A stretch of DNA of 64,000 bases from Solea solea. Lineage: Eukaryota; Chordata; Actinopteri; Pleuronectiformes; Soleidae. Location of the stretch: assembly GCF_958295425.1 (NCBI RefSeq), contig NC_081140.1, positions 10,997,433 through 11,061,432 of the forward strand. Reading direction: 5' to 3'. Under the pieces are notes generated by a model that was not told the DNA's origin, ran no database searches, and worked only from the letters and a program-made list of their open reading frames with translations. Position 1 is the stretch's first letter. Each line of letters opens with the position of its first letter. The position numbers and the translations under genes were made by a program. This document shows, one piece after another, positions 50,901 to 57,577 of this stretch.

Positions 50901-53900
50901 AGCAAACAACCTCCAGTTTTAGCTCTGCAAAATTAATTAGAGACAGTCAAAGACCTGATGTCTACTCCCCCCTCTCTCATCTCTCTCCCTCTCTCTGGTC
51001 TCTTTAACACGCTGGCCTCTAAGCACAGTGTGATGTGTTGATATTTACTCTGTGATCACAGTGAAAGGGAGCAGATATCTTTATAGAACACAAGCCCAGA
51101 TGAAAGCTGTGTAATTTAGATGGCATCAGTAATGAAGGGGGGGAGGTAAATACAGCTTTTCAGCATACGTGACAAGGCAGGCACACTTGCACACATTGCT
51201 GCAGATGCACACATGTTCAACGTGCACACAGGCTGGAGGCGAATGTCACGGGTTGCAGCACAGAAGGGCAGCTGGTAATTTGTACCAGGAGATGATGGCG
51301 CTGACATTACACTCGTGTTATGCAAGTGTAGATCATTCCCCTCCGAACTACGTCTCTGACACCCTGACACGTCTTCCAAAGCAGGAAACATTCAAACTAA
51401 AGTGTTTAAAGATTGCTTCCACAAACACTCGTCCTCTCCCGTCTTTTCCCCGACTGTATCTCATCACGATCCATCTCTTGTAAACTGTTATCCTCTTCCA
51501 ACATCACCAGTTGTTATCCTTCTGCTCTCATTCTGTCATTTTGTTTTTATGTCCAGGAGGCGTATTCAGTGGCAAGACAGTTCAATCTGATCCCTCCGGT
51601 CTGTGAGCAGGCAGAGTATCATCTCTTCCAGAGGGAGAAAGTAGAAGTGCAACTGCCGGAACTTTATCACAAGATAGGCAAGTGCTGTGGCAGTAGTCAA
51701 TCACAGCCTGATTGTCAAGTGTTTTCTGTCCACTTGTTCTAAAAATTGTCTGTGTGAGCATCCTAAGATGAGACTATTTTTAGAAATAAATAATCAATCC
51801 TTAACCATAATTTCCTCCTTTGATGCATCATCTTCTTCTCCGGTGTATAACTTGCATGACAGGAGTTGGAGCAATGACATGGTCACCGCTGGCATGCGGC
51901 ATCATCACAGGAAAATATGAAAATGGCATTCCTGAGACCTCGCGAGCCTCCATGAAGGTAGGGAGACGCACTTTGATGTTAGCTGAGGGTTTTCTGCTCC
52001 GTCCCCAAAATAAACATGTGACGTGATGACAGTGATTCATTACAGATTCATAAAAGCTCCAGTGTGTAGCACTGAGCATCAAGTGTGTTTGTATACATGT
52101 ATAAGTGAACAAAAAAAGGTTGTTTTTTTGTAGCCTTAGAATAAGCCTTTCTGATGTAGAATGCCTTTCATAAGGGCTTTAGGTAGTCCGCCATCTTGCA
52201 GTGGTGTTTCTCTACAGCAGCCTGAAAAGACAAACCAGCCATACAGTGGAATGCAAATAAGAAAAGAATGACATCCCACCTCAGCAGTGGCCCGTCATCC
52301 AAAACCACTGAATTAAAAACACACAGTAGTCAGCTGACATCTGATTTTTTTGGGGGAAGGGACCTGCTACATTGGCCCCCTTTACACTTTACATTAGTAT
52401 GCACTTTTTCATGATCAGATAGCACTTCACCACATGCATTTACGCCTGGTTTTAACATTCGTCTCCAGTGTCCGCAGCAAGATCTGATTGCTATCTGATC
52501 GAGGTCATCCCCATTACGTAACCTCCTCCTCCCCCTCCTCTTCTGCAAAGATTTCTAGCAGCAGACTGCTGTGTCACATCCTGTGTGCTGCCATATCAAC
52601 AACAACAACAACAACAACAACAACAACGACATTGGCTGCATGAGAAATCGGGCTATTGTTATATTACAGATAAAACTCTGTGGCCAAAAAAGTACTGTAG
52701 AATGAGATGGGAATCATTCGGCCATTATCTTCTCTGACTCCCTATGCTATGTTTTCACCATTTTTAGACAGATGCTTAGCTCACGCAGTACAGTGATAAT
52801 AATATACAGTTTCGTTTTTAATTTTGTTATTTTTATTACGCAGTTTGCTGCACTGTACGTTATTTGGAACACAAGGAAAGAGGAAGCAGCTTTGAACATA
52901 TACAGTAACTACCAGTGGCTTTAAACTTCATTAGGTATCATCTTTTATCTTGTTTGTTTAATCCACTTAAAAACAGATGTGATAAAAAGACAAGCTGAGC
53001 TTTCAAATAGTCAGAGAGACAAAGTCTGAAAAGTTCAAAACCTTATTGTCCATCTTAACCATGATAGATGTGGAAGAAACAAGTGAATTTTCATCTTTAT
53101 TGAAATAAATTTGACAAAATAGTCCTGTATATAGCACATGGGTGTTAAGTCTTTGTTTTTCTGCAGTTGGTTCCCACCGATTGATTTCTCCTTGACTTTT
53201 CTCTCTTCAGACTTCTCATTTCTCCCCCATTCTTCTTTGTCTCCCGCTCCAGTCATACCAGTGGCTAAAGGAGAAAATAATAAGTGAGGACGGAAGGAAG
53301 CAACAGGCAAAGCTGAAAGAACTGAACCACATCGCAGAAAAGCTGGGCTGCACACTGCCTCAGCTGGCTGTGGGTAAGAAAGCTTTTCTGCCCCGCTGCA
53401 CTTTCTTACAACAAATACCATGAAGGTAGTGTTGAGCCAGGTCTTTGATGCAGGAGCCTTTTTAAAGGAAAGGAAAGTAACCACTCTCTTCTCCCAGTGA
53501 GAGAGAGAGAGCCAAGGTTTGTTGTGGGTCTGATGAGTAGCAGGAGTGCACCATCAAGTGGCCCGCTGTGTGAACATCACCCTCTTGTGTTTCTTCCAGC
53601 CTGGTGTCTCAGGAATGAAGGCGTGAGCTCAGTCCTTCTGGGAACTTCCAACCCTGAACAGCTCACAGAAAATCTTGGGGCCATACAGGTGGGAACATGT
53701 AGAGATGCATATCACACACACTGTGTTTCTTCAACAGCATCCTCTGCTATCTCTCAGTTCTATTTATTGCCAATCTAAAATCTCCTCCTAGTCTACAGCA
53801 CTGTGCAAATGTTTCAGGCAGGCGTGGAAAGAAATCTCGTACAGTAGGAATGCATTCACAAATATACATTTTGATCAAATGCACAGTGAGTTAATCTAAA

Positions 53901-54319
53901 TCAAATCAATATATGACCACTATTTCTCAGTAATAAGGACATCATTAATCCTTCACTGTTGCCTGCAGACTCTTCAGCCCTTGTGGCTTATAGTTCAAGT
54001 TTTGAATCATTCCAGAGCACCTGCTGCCATTCTCCTGCACCCCAGTTCTTGTGTTTTTGTACATAATTAGGTTGCTTGACCTTGTTACCACAGCAGAGGT
54101 TTGGCTCGGTGTCTGCAATTCTTCAAAGACCACTTCCTGCCAGTTATGAGCTAATAACATTGCTGGACATCTCTGAATTTTAAGAAAGTATGATGTATGT
54201 CTTGCTCTCTCCCTCTCTCACATACCCAGGTCCTTCCTAAGATGACCTCTCACATAGTGACTGAAATTGACCACATCCTTGGCAACCGACCGTACAGTAA
54301 GAAGGACTACCGCTCTTAG
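4110..54319 (+). CDS. kcnab1: kcnab1, voltage-gated K+ channel beta-1 subunit (Kv-beta-1.1-type isoform), 14 coding exons
   Basis: This is the cytoplasmic auxiliary subunit that assembles as a tetramer on Shaker-type (Kv1) channels, confers fast N-type inactivation and binds NADPH. Coding exons: 4110-4318, 32612-32655, 39073-39110, 45832-45911, 46201-46245, 47354-47398, 48096-48139, 48252-48338, 50433-50518, 51557-51677, 51863-51957, 53253-53373, 53600-53688, 54230-54319. They sum to 1194 nt, or 397 residues, against 401 for mammalian Kv-beta-1.1; the difference is a few residues lost in exon 1. Residues 1-70 are the inactivation domain with Cys7. Residues 71-397 are the aldo-keto reductase barrel with Asp115, Tyr120, Lys148 and Asn188, and a C-terminal YSKKDYRS. 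The core is far closer to Kv-beta-1 than to beta-2, and the N-terminus is diagnostic. Teleosts may carry two kcnab1 copies; which one this is cannot be told. All exons are in phase with no stop or frameshift. Confidence 0.97.
8233..8278. repeat. (CA)n microsatellite
   Basis: About 23 uninterrupted CA units, preceded by a short CTCT run. Confidence 0.95.
9016..9078. repeat. (TG)n microsatellite
   Basis: About 31 uninterrupted TG units, the longest dinucleotide tract in the window; likely length-polymorphic. Confidence 0.95.
10620..10800. repeat. Composite interspersed repeat: SINE 3' fragment, palindrome, second repeat fragment
   Basis: The first part (about 10625-10686) matches the 3' region of the SINE at 16660-16955, sharing 'cctatgtcagctgagattg' and 'ccccccgcgaccct'. 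It runs into a 25-nt near-perfect palindrome (10684-10708). The following block, with 'gagctgaccatttgaatcaggtgtg' and 'acatctaaaacatgcaggcc' type wording, resembles another abundant teleost repeat known to me only by pattern. Confidence 0.55.
15139..15159. repeat. (GA)n microsatellite
   Basis: About ten uninterrupted GA units. Confidence 0.9.
16612..17080 (+). mobile_element. Decayed transposase-like fragment (hAT/BED-finger type) split by a SINE
   Basis: Reading from about 16612 to 16659 and resuming at 16956 gives a continuous peptide. It has DWLV at the break, followed by [18 protein letters not shown]. The CxxC, 'K..ID..A..MG..AL.SH'-like arrangement is the kind seen at the N-terminus of BED-finger/hAT-type fish transposases. 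It soon runs into stops, so it is a fossil. It shares sequence on both sides with the SINE target-site duplication. The superfamily assignment is from memory. Confidence 0.45.
16660..16955 (+). mobile_element. tRNA-derived-type SINE, copy 1
   Basis: The element starts GGCCACACGGTTGGTGTAGT and continues with 'ggttagcgca' (A-box-like). It ends in the characteristic GATAAAGCGGTAGAAGATGG and a (GATG)n tail. It is flanked by TGGCTTGTCCGAGA (16646-16659) and TGGCTTGTCCAAGA (16956-16969), a 14-bp target-site duplication with one mismatch, which fixes both ends. A second copy lies at 29974-30297. Confidence 0.85.
19141..19376 (+). mobile_element. Second SINE family, full insertion with target-site duplication
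   Basis: The 5' part 'ggtagctcagtggtagag' looks like a tRNA A box. The body has the 'gtccttgggcaagacacttga' and 'gaatgggtgaatgg' blocks common in teleosts, and the end reads GTGCTATATAAATACAAACT. The insertion is bounded by perfect 9-bp repeats TAGTAATGT at 19132-19140 and 19377-19385. Confidence 0.85.
20785..20830. repeat. (TTA)n / AT-rich microsatellite
   Basis: TTA and TAA units form an imperfect, partly self-complementary tract. Confidence 0.85.
23560..23726. repeat. Direct repeat of a ~25-bp unit
   Basis: CTCACTCTATTATCACTGTAA occurs at about 23574 and again at about 23706, each preceded by a similar 'atactgcta' / 'ataccactg' lead. The spacing is about 132 bp, suggesting an old local duplication. 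Confidence 0.6.
24860..24912. repeat. (CA)n microsatellite with one CG interruption
   Basis: About 26 CA units with a single CG near the left end. Confidence 0.95.
25364..25396. repeat. Short perfect inverted repeat (hairpin)
   Basis: TGATCCTGCTTCC (25364-25376) and GGAAGCAGGATCA (25384-25396) are exact reverse complements around a 7-nt loop. Confidence 0.85.
26690..27200. mobile_element. Foldback (hairpin) element
   Basis: The two halves are imperfect reverse complements along almost their whole length. Exact paired blocks include ATTGATTTAATCATT (26742-26756) with 27119-27133, AGGCTTGGAGTC (26891-26902) with 27030-27041, and ACAAAATAATTGTAA (26950-26964) with 27001-27015. Outermost are GTGTCAA (about 26698) and TTGACAC (about 27188). 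The left arm carries about 60 extra bases. The short tip also pairs (CTAATGTTT/AAACGTTAG). No coding capacity. It could be a long-TIR MITE or a diverged inverted duplication. Confidence 0.8.
27880..27898. repeat. (GT)n microsatellite
   Basis: Nine to ten GT units. Confidence 0.85.
29974..30297 (+). mobile_element. tRNA-derived-type SINE, copy 2
   Basis: Same family as 16660-16955: it starts GGCCACACGGTTGGTGTAGT, has 'ggactggcgacctgtccaggg' in the body and ends GGATAAAGCGGTAGAAGATG with a GGATG tail. It retains a middle segment ('tctgcatggagtttgcatg') that copy 1 lacks. No convincing target-site duplication is visible. Confidence 0.8.
30706..30734. repeat. (TG)n microsatellite
   Basis: About 14 TG units flanked by TGAG interruptions. 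Confidence 0.9.
32612..32655 (+). CDS. kcnab1: kcnab1 coding exon 2
   Basis: Completes Arg70 and encodes [14 protein letters not shown] plus the first base of Gly85, the start of the Kv-beta core shared by all isoforms. Acceptor TTTTCGCAG, donor G|GTGAGT; 44 nt. Confidence 0.97.
32939..32988. repeat. (CA)n microsatellite
   Basis: About 25 CA units with one CG interruption. Confidence 0.95.
34597..34619. repeat. (TG)n microsatellite
   Basis: About 11 TG units. Confidence 0.85.
35844..36190. mobile_element. MITE-like non-autonomous DNA transposon
   Basis: Begins AGAGCTGCAACTAACGATTA and ends with AATCGATTCACTGTTTCAGCTG-type sequence, which is an imperfect inverted copy of the start. Internal 'gattattttctcgatgaatcg' and 'gattaatcgattatcaaaatagttg' blocks match a very abundant teleost repeat whose ends read GCTGCAACTAACGATTATTTT. 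No coding capacity. Family name not assigned. Confidence 0.75.
36696..36719. repeat. (TG)n microsatellite
   Basis: Twelve TG units. Confidence 0.9.
37380..37900. promoter_or_regulatory. Candidate conserved non-coding element in kcnab1 intron 2
   Basis: A repeat-free, AT-rich block with several homeodomain-like cores (CATTAAATTAACC, ATTTAATTGACTG) and no open frame. The call is a judgement from texture only. Alignment to other fish and mammal kcnab1 introns would decide it. Confidence 0.25.
39073..39110 (+). CDS. kcnab1: kcnab1 coding exon 3
   Basis: Completes Gly85 and encodes [12 protein letters not shown] (residues 86-97), the first strand and cofactor-side loop of the barrel. Acceptor CTCCAG, donor GAG|GTATGA; 38 nt. 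Confidence 0.97.
39403..39815 (-). repeat. Candidate 3' LTR of the BEL/Pao remnant
   Basis: On the minus strand, a purine-rich GGGGAA immediately precedes TGTAGGAGCC, a plausible polypurine tract and LTR start. An AATAAATAAA lies within, and the piece ends near CAACA. No second LTR was found, so the ends are inferred. Confidence 0.35.
39960..40690 (-). mobile_element. BEL/Pao-type LTR retrotransposon, decayed integrase
   Basis: The minus strand carries pieces of a retrotransposon integrase in shifting frames. In order, there is a 'SDNGTN'-like catalytic-core segment (about 40440), HFGGIWER (about 40340), '[20 protein letters not shown]' (about 40200), and [14 protein letters not shown] (about 40040-40095) followed shortly by a stop and then a '[10 protein letters not shown]'-type segment. 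The order and wording are those of the BEL/Pao integrase C-terminal half. Frameshifts and stops show it is inactive. Gag, protease and reverse transcriptase were not found. Confidence 0.8.
41070..41126. repeat. Perfect 26-bp hairpin
   Basis: 41070-41095 and 41101-41126 are exact reverse complements (core AATGATAAATGTCCCATAG) separated only by ACACA. The right arm runs into a T-rich tract. No related element seen elsewhere in the window. Confidence 0.9.
41552..41570. repeat. (TC)n microsatellite
   Basis: About nine to ten TC units. Confidence 0.8.
41650..41900. repeat. Uncharacterised repeat-like block
   Basis: Contains 'ggaaaaactccacaaaaacc' and 'ctcccaggacggacagatgtgca', wording that recurs in teleost genomes in an unclassified dispersed repeat. 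Termini not visible; class unknown. Confidence 0.35.
43780..44475 (+). mobile_element. 5'-truncated LINE (L2/Rex1-like), reverse-transcriptase C-terminus and 3' end
   Basis: Plus-strand frames give [25 protein letters not shown] sequence, then [17 protein letters not shown], then 'PTAINLLNS'. These are the usual C-terminal blocks of L2/Rex1-type non-LTR reverse transcriptases ('SW..HT..L..KA.QRLYFLR', '[10 protein letters not shown]', 'RLLN'). The frame is broken between blocks. It ends near TACAATGACAATGAATGA, resembling the 3' terminus of such LINEs. A poly-C run (44129-44148) interrupts it. Confidence 0.75.
44129..44148. repeat. Poly-C tract
   Basis: Twelve C, one T, seven C. Within the LINE remnant. 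Confidence 0.9.
45832..45911 (+). CDS. kcnab1: kcnab1 coding exon 4
   Basis: Encodes residues 98-124, including [10 protein letters not shown] with the aldo-keto reductase tetrad residues Asp115 and Tyr120. Acceptor ACCAG, donor AG|GTGGGT; 80 nt. Arg124 (split) replaces the Lys usual in mammals. Confidence 0.97.
46201..46245 (+). CDS. kcnab1: kcnab1 coding exon 5
   Basis: Encodes [14 protein letters not shown] between split Arg124 and Arg139. Cys137 (TGC) stands where Kv-beta proteins I know have Gly. Acceptor CTCGCAG, donor AG|GTAATG; 45 nt. Confidence 0.96.
46246..47353 (+). other. kcnab1: kcnab1 intron 5 (1.1 kb)
   Basis: Contains a (TG)n tract (47288-47311) close to the acceptor ACAG at 47353. 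No other feature recognised. Confidence 0.85.
47288..47311. repeat. (TG)n microsatellite near a splice acceptor
   Basis: Twelve TG units about 40 nt upstream of the exon 6 acceptor. Confidence 0.9.
47354..47398 (+). CDS. kcnab1: kcnab1 coding exon 6
   Basis: Encodes [14 protein letters not shown]; Lys148 is the tetrad lysine. Acceptor TTCACAG, donor AA|GTAAGT; 45 nt. Confidence 0.97.
47399..48095 (+). other. kcnab1: kcnab1 intron 6 (697 bp)
   Basis: Donor GTAAGT, acceptor CCATTAG. Plain unique sequence. Confidence 0.85.
48096..48139 (+). CDS. kcnab1: kcnab1 coding exon 7
   Basis: Encodes [14 protein letters not shown] between split Lys154 and Gly169, identical to the mammalian Kv-beta block. 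Acceptor TTAG, donor G|GTGAAC; 44 nt. The following intron is only 112 bp and starts with a short CA repeat. Confidence 0.97.
48252..48338 (+). CDS. kcnab1: kcnab1 coding exon 8
   Basis: Encodes residues 169-198 including [18 protein letters not shown]; Asn188 is the NADPH-contacting residue equivalent to Asn158 of Kv-beta-2. Acceptor CCTCAG, donor G|GTGAGT; 87 nt. Confidence 0.97.
48339..50432 (+). other. kcnab1: kcnab1 intron 8 (2.1 kb)
   Basis: Donor GTGAGT, acceptor GTCTCCAG. No transposon recognised. The part from about 48600 to 48870 is rich in TAATTA-like and CAATTA-like cores and could be a regulatory element. Confidence 0.85.
48600..48870. promoter_or_regulatory. Candidate conserved non-coding element in kcnab1 intron 8
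   Basis: Repeat-free block with clustered homeodomain-type cores (GGTAATTAGG, CCAATTAC, AATTGG). The proposal rests on sequence texture only; cross-species alignment is needed. Confidence 0.2.
50433..50518 (+). CDS. kcnab1: kcnab1 coding exon 9
   Basis: Encodes [20 protein letters not shown] and RWTAMEIM (residues 198-226), a barrel segment next to the cofactor. Acceptor CTCCAG, donor ATG|GTGAGC; 86 nt. Confidence 0.97.
50519..51556 (+). other. kcnab1: kcnab1 intron 9 (1.0 kb)
   Basis: Donor GTGAGC, acceptor TGTCCAG; unique sequence with a short CT-rich patch near 50970. Confidence 0.85.
51557..51677 (+). CDS. kcnab1: kcnab1 coding exon 10
   Basis: Encodes residues 227-267 ([10 protein letters not shown], then [23 protein letters not shown]). 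The 3' end must be ATA G for the frame to reach exon 11 (G|GA GTT GGA). The intron therefore starts GCAAGT, a GC donor with a perfect AG|GCAAGT context; 121 nt. Confidence 0.95.
51678..51862 (+). other. kcnab1: kcnab1 intron 10, GC-AG type (185 bp)
   Basis: Donor AG|GCAAGT, acceptor CATGACAG. No GT within a few bases gives an in-frame join. Confidence 0.9.
51863..51957 (+). CDS. kcnab1: kcnab1 coding exon 11
   Basis: Encodes [20 protein letters not shown] and [11 protein letters not shown] (to residue 298), the NADPH-binding loop region. Acceptor GACAG, donor AAG|GTAGGG; 95 nt. Confidence 0.97.
52045..52245. repeat. Teleost MITE-like remnant
   Basis: The order AAAGCTCCAGTGTGTAG, 'gtagccttagaataagcc', 'gtccgccatcttgcagtgg' and 'tttctctacagcagcctgaa' follows a very common teleost non-autonomous repeat. 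The far end is not clear. Confidence 0.6.
52597..52627. repeat. (AAC)n microsatellite
   Basis: About ten AAC/CAA units. Confidence 0.9.
53253..53373 (+). CDS. kcnab1: kcnab1 coding exon 12
   Basis: Encodes [20 protein letters not shown] and [10 protein letters not shown] (residues 299-339). Acceptor CTCCAG, donor G|GTAAGA; 121 nt. Confidence 0.97.
53600..53688 (+). CDS. kcnab1: kcnab1 coding exon 13
   Basis: Encodes [20 protein letters not shown] and LTENLGAIQ (to residue 368), containing the conserved NADPH-phosphate binding stretch. Acceptor TTCCAG, donor CAG|GTGGGA; 89 nt. Confidence 0.97.
53689..54229 (+). other. kcnab1: kcnab1 intron 13 (541 bp)
   Basis: Donor GTGGGA, acceptor TACCCAG; mostly filled by a Tc1-like remnant. 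Confidence 0.85.
53794..54180 (-). mobile_element. Tc1-like transposon deletion derivative
   Basis: The left end TACAGCACTGTGCAAATG followed by 'tttcaggca' matches the terminus of a fish Tc1-like element. The minus strand of 53945-54160 then gives transposase pieces: a '[16 protein letters not shown]' piece that in another frame reads [12 protein letters not shown], and LQATVKD. The middle and the right terminal repeat are missing and the frame is broken, so it is dead. It lies antisense to kcnab1. Confidence 0.75.
54230..54319 (+). CDS. kcnab1: kcnab1 coding exon 14 (C-terminus)
   Basis: Encodes [20 protein letters not shown] and PYSKKDYRS, then TAG at 54317-54319. The ending is invariant among Kv-beta proteins. 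Acceptor ACCCAG; 90 nt including the stop. Confidence 0.97.
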   Translation, partial: VLPKMTSHIVTEIDHILGNRPYSKKDYRS

Positions 54320-54821
54320 ACCAGACAGTACTGACCTACTTCATCATACTGCTACCATGGATCAGCCGTTCAATGTTAAACCTTCTATGGTTCACTCCTT
54401 GGGCCCCCACTCTGGAACAGCCTGGAACAGACAGCTTTGCAAAGCCCAGCATCACACCTCTGACTTAGACTTGTCCTGCTCAGATCAGCCCCACCAGGTT
54501 CACCATCTCAGGTCCAGTGCAGCTCAGCCCACAGAGAAATGCTTGACAAACTTCGCTCTTTGTAGCATAAACACCTTTAAATCTATCTGTGTGTATTGGA
54601 ACTTTTCCTTTCCTTGTTCTGCACAAGCCTGTTCACATGTTACTATGCAGAACTGTGTCCAGCCCGTTTTTGACGTTCAGATCCAGTGCCATGCTGACAT
54701 TATTTAGAGCAGTCTATCCCCGTTTCAACTGTATCTAGAGGCCTCATTTCTAAATTCAACACATTAAGGCTAAGTAGTTTTTAGTTTTAGAGATAATCAG
54801 CTTCTCTTGGAGTTGTTATGA

Positions 54822-54827
54822 AATAAA
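54822..54827 (+). terminator. kcnab1: Candidate kcnab1 polyadenylation signal
   Basis: AATAAA about 500 nt after the stop. Further AATAAA copies occur at 55133 and beyond, so longer 3' UTRs are possible. Confidence 0.4.
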
Positions 54828-56611
54828 AAGAACTGCAGGGGGATTTAAATCAACTGTGTTGTTCAATGTCATCTGGTGAATAGATGGTAAACTGCATTAC
54901 TTATTCACTTTATCACTCAGCCGATGACTCAGTCCCCTTAGTGTCAAGTGTTCCTCTCTAATATCCAAACTTGCACCCACAATTAAAATCACTTGAGCAC
55001 AAAAATCAAAGTGAACACAGGTTTTTATTAATGTACCATTACTGAATACATTAAAGCTCTTTAGACTTGTTTTTCTTTTAAAACAGATGGTACCTCAGGC
55101 TGCAATCTTAATGAATGAATGAATGAGGCCTCAATAAACAAATGTCTGCTTTCAAATATCCACCAAATGTAACTTCTATACCTACCAAATATCCAGCTAT
55201 GTATCCAGTTTAGTGCAAAATAGCATTCAGTAGATATTAGACTGCGTTTCCTGAGCATATTATCCAGCACATGCATGTGTCTCCTGCTCTAGGGTGCATT
55301 TCTCTTTTATTTCATTTTCAGCAAAGCACATAATTAAATGACCAAAGGGAGTTTGGTCAAAATAATGTACTGTGAAGCAGAGGATTGTGGGATATTGTAG
55401 GCTTGGACAGCAGAAGGGGAGAGAGAGTGAAGCATGTTGTTTGACAAACCGCTCCTTAGCTTTACTTGATCTTAGACGAGAGATAATGCTTTAAAAAAAC
55501 AAACAAAAAAAAAACAGACTACCTGTCTCCCAGATTGCATTCAGTATGGATTTGTCCTCTTTCTTGCCTGTCAACTGAACTTTCATTGCTGATTGCCTCA
55601 ATGAACCTTTGGGATTTAGGATTACTCTCTATAATGGAAGGATGACTGGCCCCTGGTGGTCATGTTTTGTAATAACTGCAAAAACAGCTTGATAATGGCA
55701 CAATGTGGCATGAAGGCAAAGTATTTAGGATGTGACAAAGATTACAGTATTTATTCTAGAGTAGTTAACAAATATGAAATTTATTTTGACATTCTGAGAT
55801 GTTGTTTTTGTTAGAAAATGATACGTGTACATAAAATGTTATGGCATACCTTGTAACTATAAAGACGCCTCTCTTGCATATGAAGACTTCCCTGTACTGT
55901 TAGGCTAACATAATATAAATAAGATGTAAATAGAGTTCTTTTATTGCTCCTCTGCAGTGTCGCTGCATGGTTTGCAGTGTTTGAATCTTCTTTTCTCCTC
56001 CAGCGTGACGTTTTATATTACCTATCTTCATCCAAACGGTGCGAGGGTTGATTTATTTTTGCATAATACACAGTCAGATCATTGAATCTGTCGTGAAAAT
56101 GGCATTATGTAAAGAATGGGCTTCTGTTATGAGTAACGAGCTTGGAGCATTGTTTAAAGACTTTACCTTGAATCTTTTGCATCTGGAAAACAAGCCATCA
56201 TAGAGATCTAGCAGACATGTTGGCTGGGTTCCAGCTGACTCACTGGTTTGTCCTTGGTGCACCATTGTTGACTGGGAGCACAAACACTCCTGATTTTAAT
56301 CAAAGGAAATTTCGGTACATCACAGCTCCTGATGCTTCTGCCAAAACCTTGTTACACACATATTGGAACAAACATCGACAAGCAGCAGCCGGTTCATTGT
56401 TTATTTAAAGTAGCATGGCTTTGACAGATGAATAGGCTTCATTGTGACTGTTTGCTTTGGCTTGGTGGTGAATACAAATGAGGGCGACCTGACCGTCATT
56501 GCCACGCAAATTATGAGCCATGTACACAAACATCCGGAAAAATGTTTGCCTTAAGACATTTATTTCACTGTACTTGATGAAAATATACCAAAATGTGGAC
56601 GATGTGTTTTG

Positions 56612-57087
56612 TATGCACTCATTAGCCACTTTATTCGGTACACATGATTCTCAATAAAGTGTCAGGAGTGGCATCAAGCTGTGCTCTTCTGCTTCAAGGC
56701 TGAACGCGTAGTGTGTTCAGAGATGATCTTCTGCATGCGTTGCTTGTAACGAGTGGTTATTTGAGTTACTGTTGCATTTTATTTTGAACAAGTCTGGCTA
56801 TTATCCTAAGAACTCTTGCATCATCCATGCATTTCACCCAGAGAACCATTGCTCACTGGATATGTTTTTCTTTTTTAGACCATTCTCTGTAAACCCTATA
56901 ATTCAAATTCACTTCAAATCGCCTCTTTCATCCCCATTCTGATGCCCAGTTTGAATTTGAACTTGCAGGTCATCTTGACCATGTCTACATGCCCTAAATG
57001 ATTGGAGTTACTGCCATGTGACTGACTTAGTATTTGCTTTAACAAGCAGTTGAACAGGTGTACCTAATAAAGTGGCCATTAGGTGTA
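56612..57087 (-). mobile_element. Tc1/mariner-like element, internally deleted
   Basis: Left terminal GCCACTTTATTCGGTACAC (about 56625-56643) and right GTGTACCTAATAAAGTGGC (about 57058-57076) are inverted repeats, and TA dinucleotides lie at both ends (56612 and 57086). On the minus strand the inside matches the 5' part of a common teleost Tc1-like element, including a stretch around 56840-56900 that corresponds to 'cagagaatggt' and 'tccagtgagc'. About 475 bp remain of an element normally near 1.2-1.6 kb. Confidence 0.8.
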
Positions 57088-57557
57088 CAAAGAGGATGTT
57101 TGCTTTTGAGTCAAAATCATTTCTTTTTTTGTTTGCTGTAACTGTTATTGGTAAAAAAGTGTGACATCACATGTAGTTGTGGTGCATTTTGTGCACGTCA
57201 ACAAGCTGCCCATTAGTGACCATGTAGGACAGTTGTGTGTGTGTTATATGTCATGTAATTTATTTGTGTGTATAGACTTCTTCATTTGATGGAGTGCCTT
57301 GACTTGAGTCCAACATTCAGGGATGTCTTCATTGTTACATGGTGATTGGATGTTATCCTCATACAAATGTGAGAGTAAAGCAATATTTCTACAGATTATG
57401 GTTAGATCACCCAGGCTACAGTACGTGTCATCTGTTAACTTCACTTGGGCAAAACTAAGTTCACAGTCAGTGTAGCAGTTAACTTTTGGGGGAATTGGCT
57501 CAGAATGAATTATATATTAACCGTTTGGCAGATGTTTTAATCCAAGGCAGATTACAA

Positions 57558-57577
57558 CTGGAAGTGTACACTTCCAG
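57558..57577. repeat. 20-bp perfect palindrome
   Basis: CTGGAAGTGTACACTTCCAG is its own reverse complement. Isolated. Confidence 0.85.

Larger units (their letters stand above)
51958..53252 (+). other. kcnab1: kcnab1 intron 11 (1.3 kb)
   Basis: Donor GTAGGG, acceptor GCTCCAG. Carries a MITE-like remnant (52045-52245) and an (AAC)n tract (52597-52627). Confidence 0.85.

Noticed and set aside
54267..54707. 146-residue plus-strand frame across the kcnab1 stop codon
   Set aside because: It is an alternative frame of exon 14 running into the 3' UTR; the conserved C-terminus lies in another frame.
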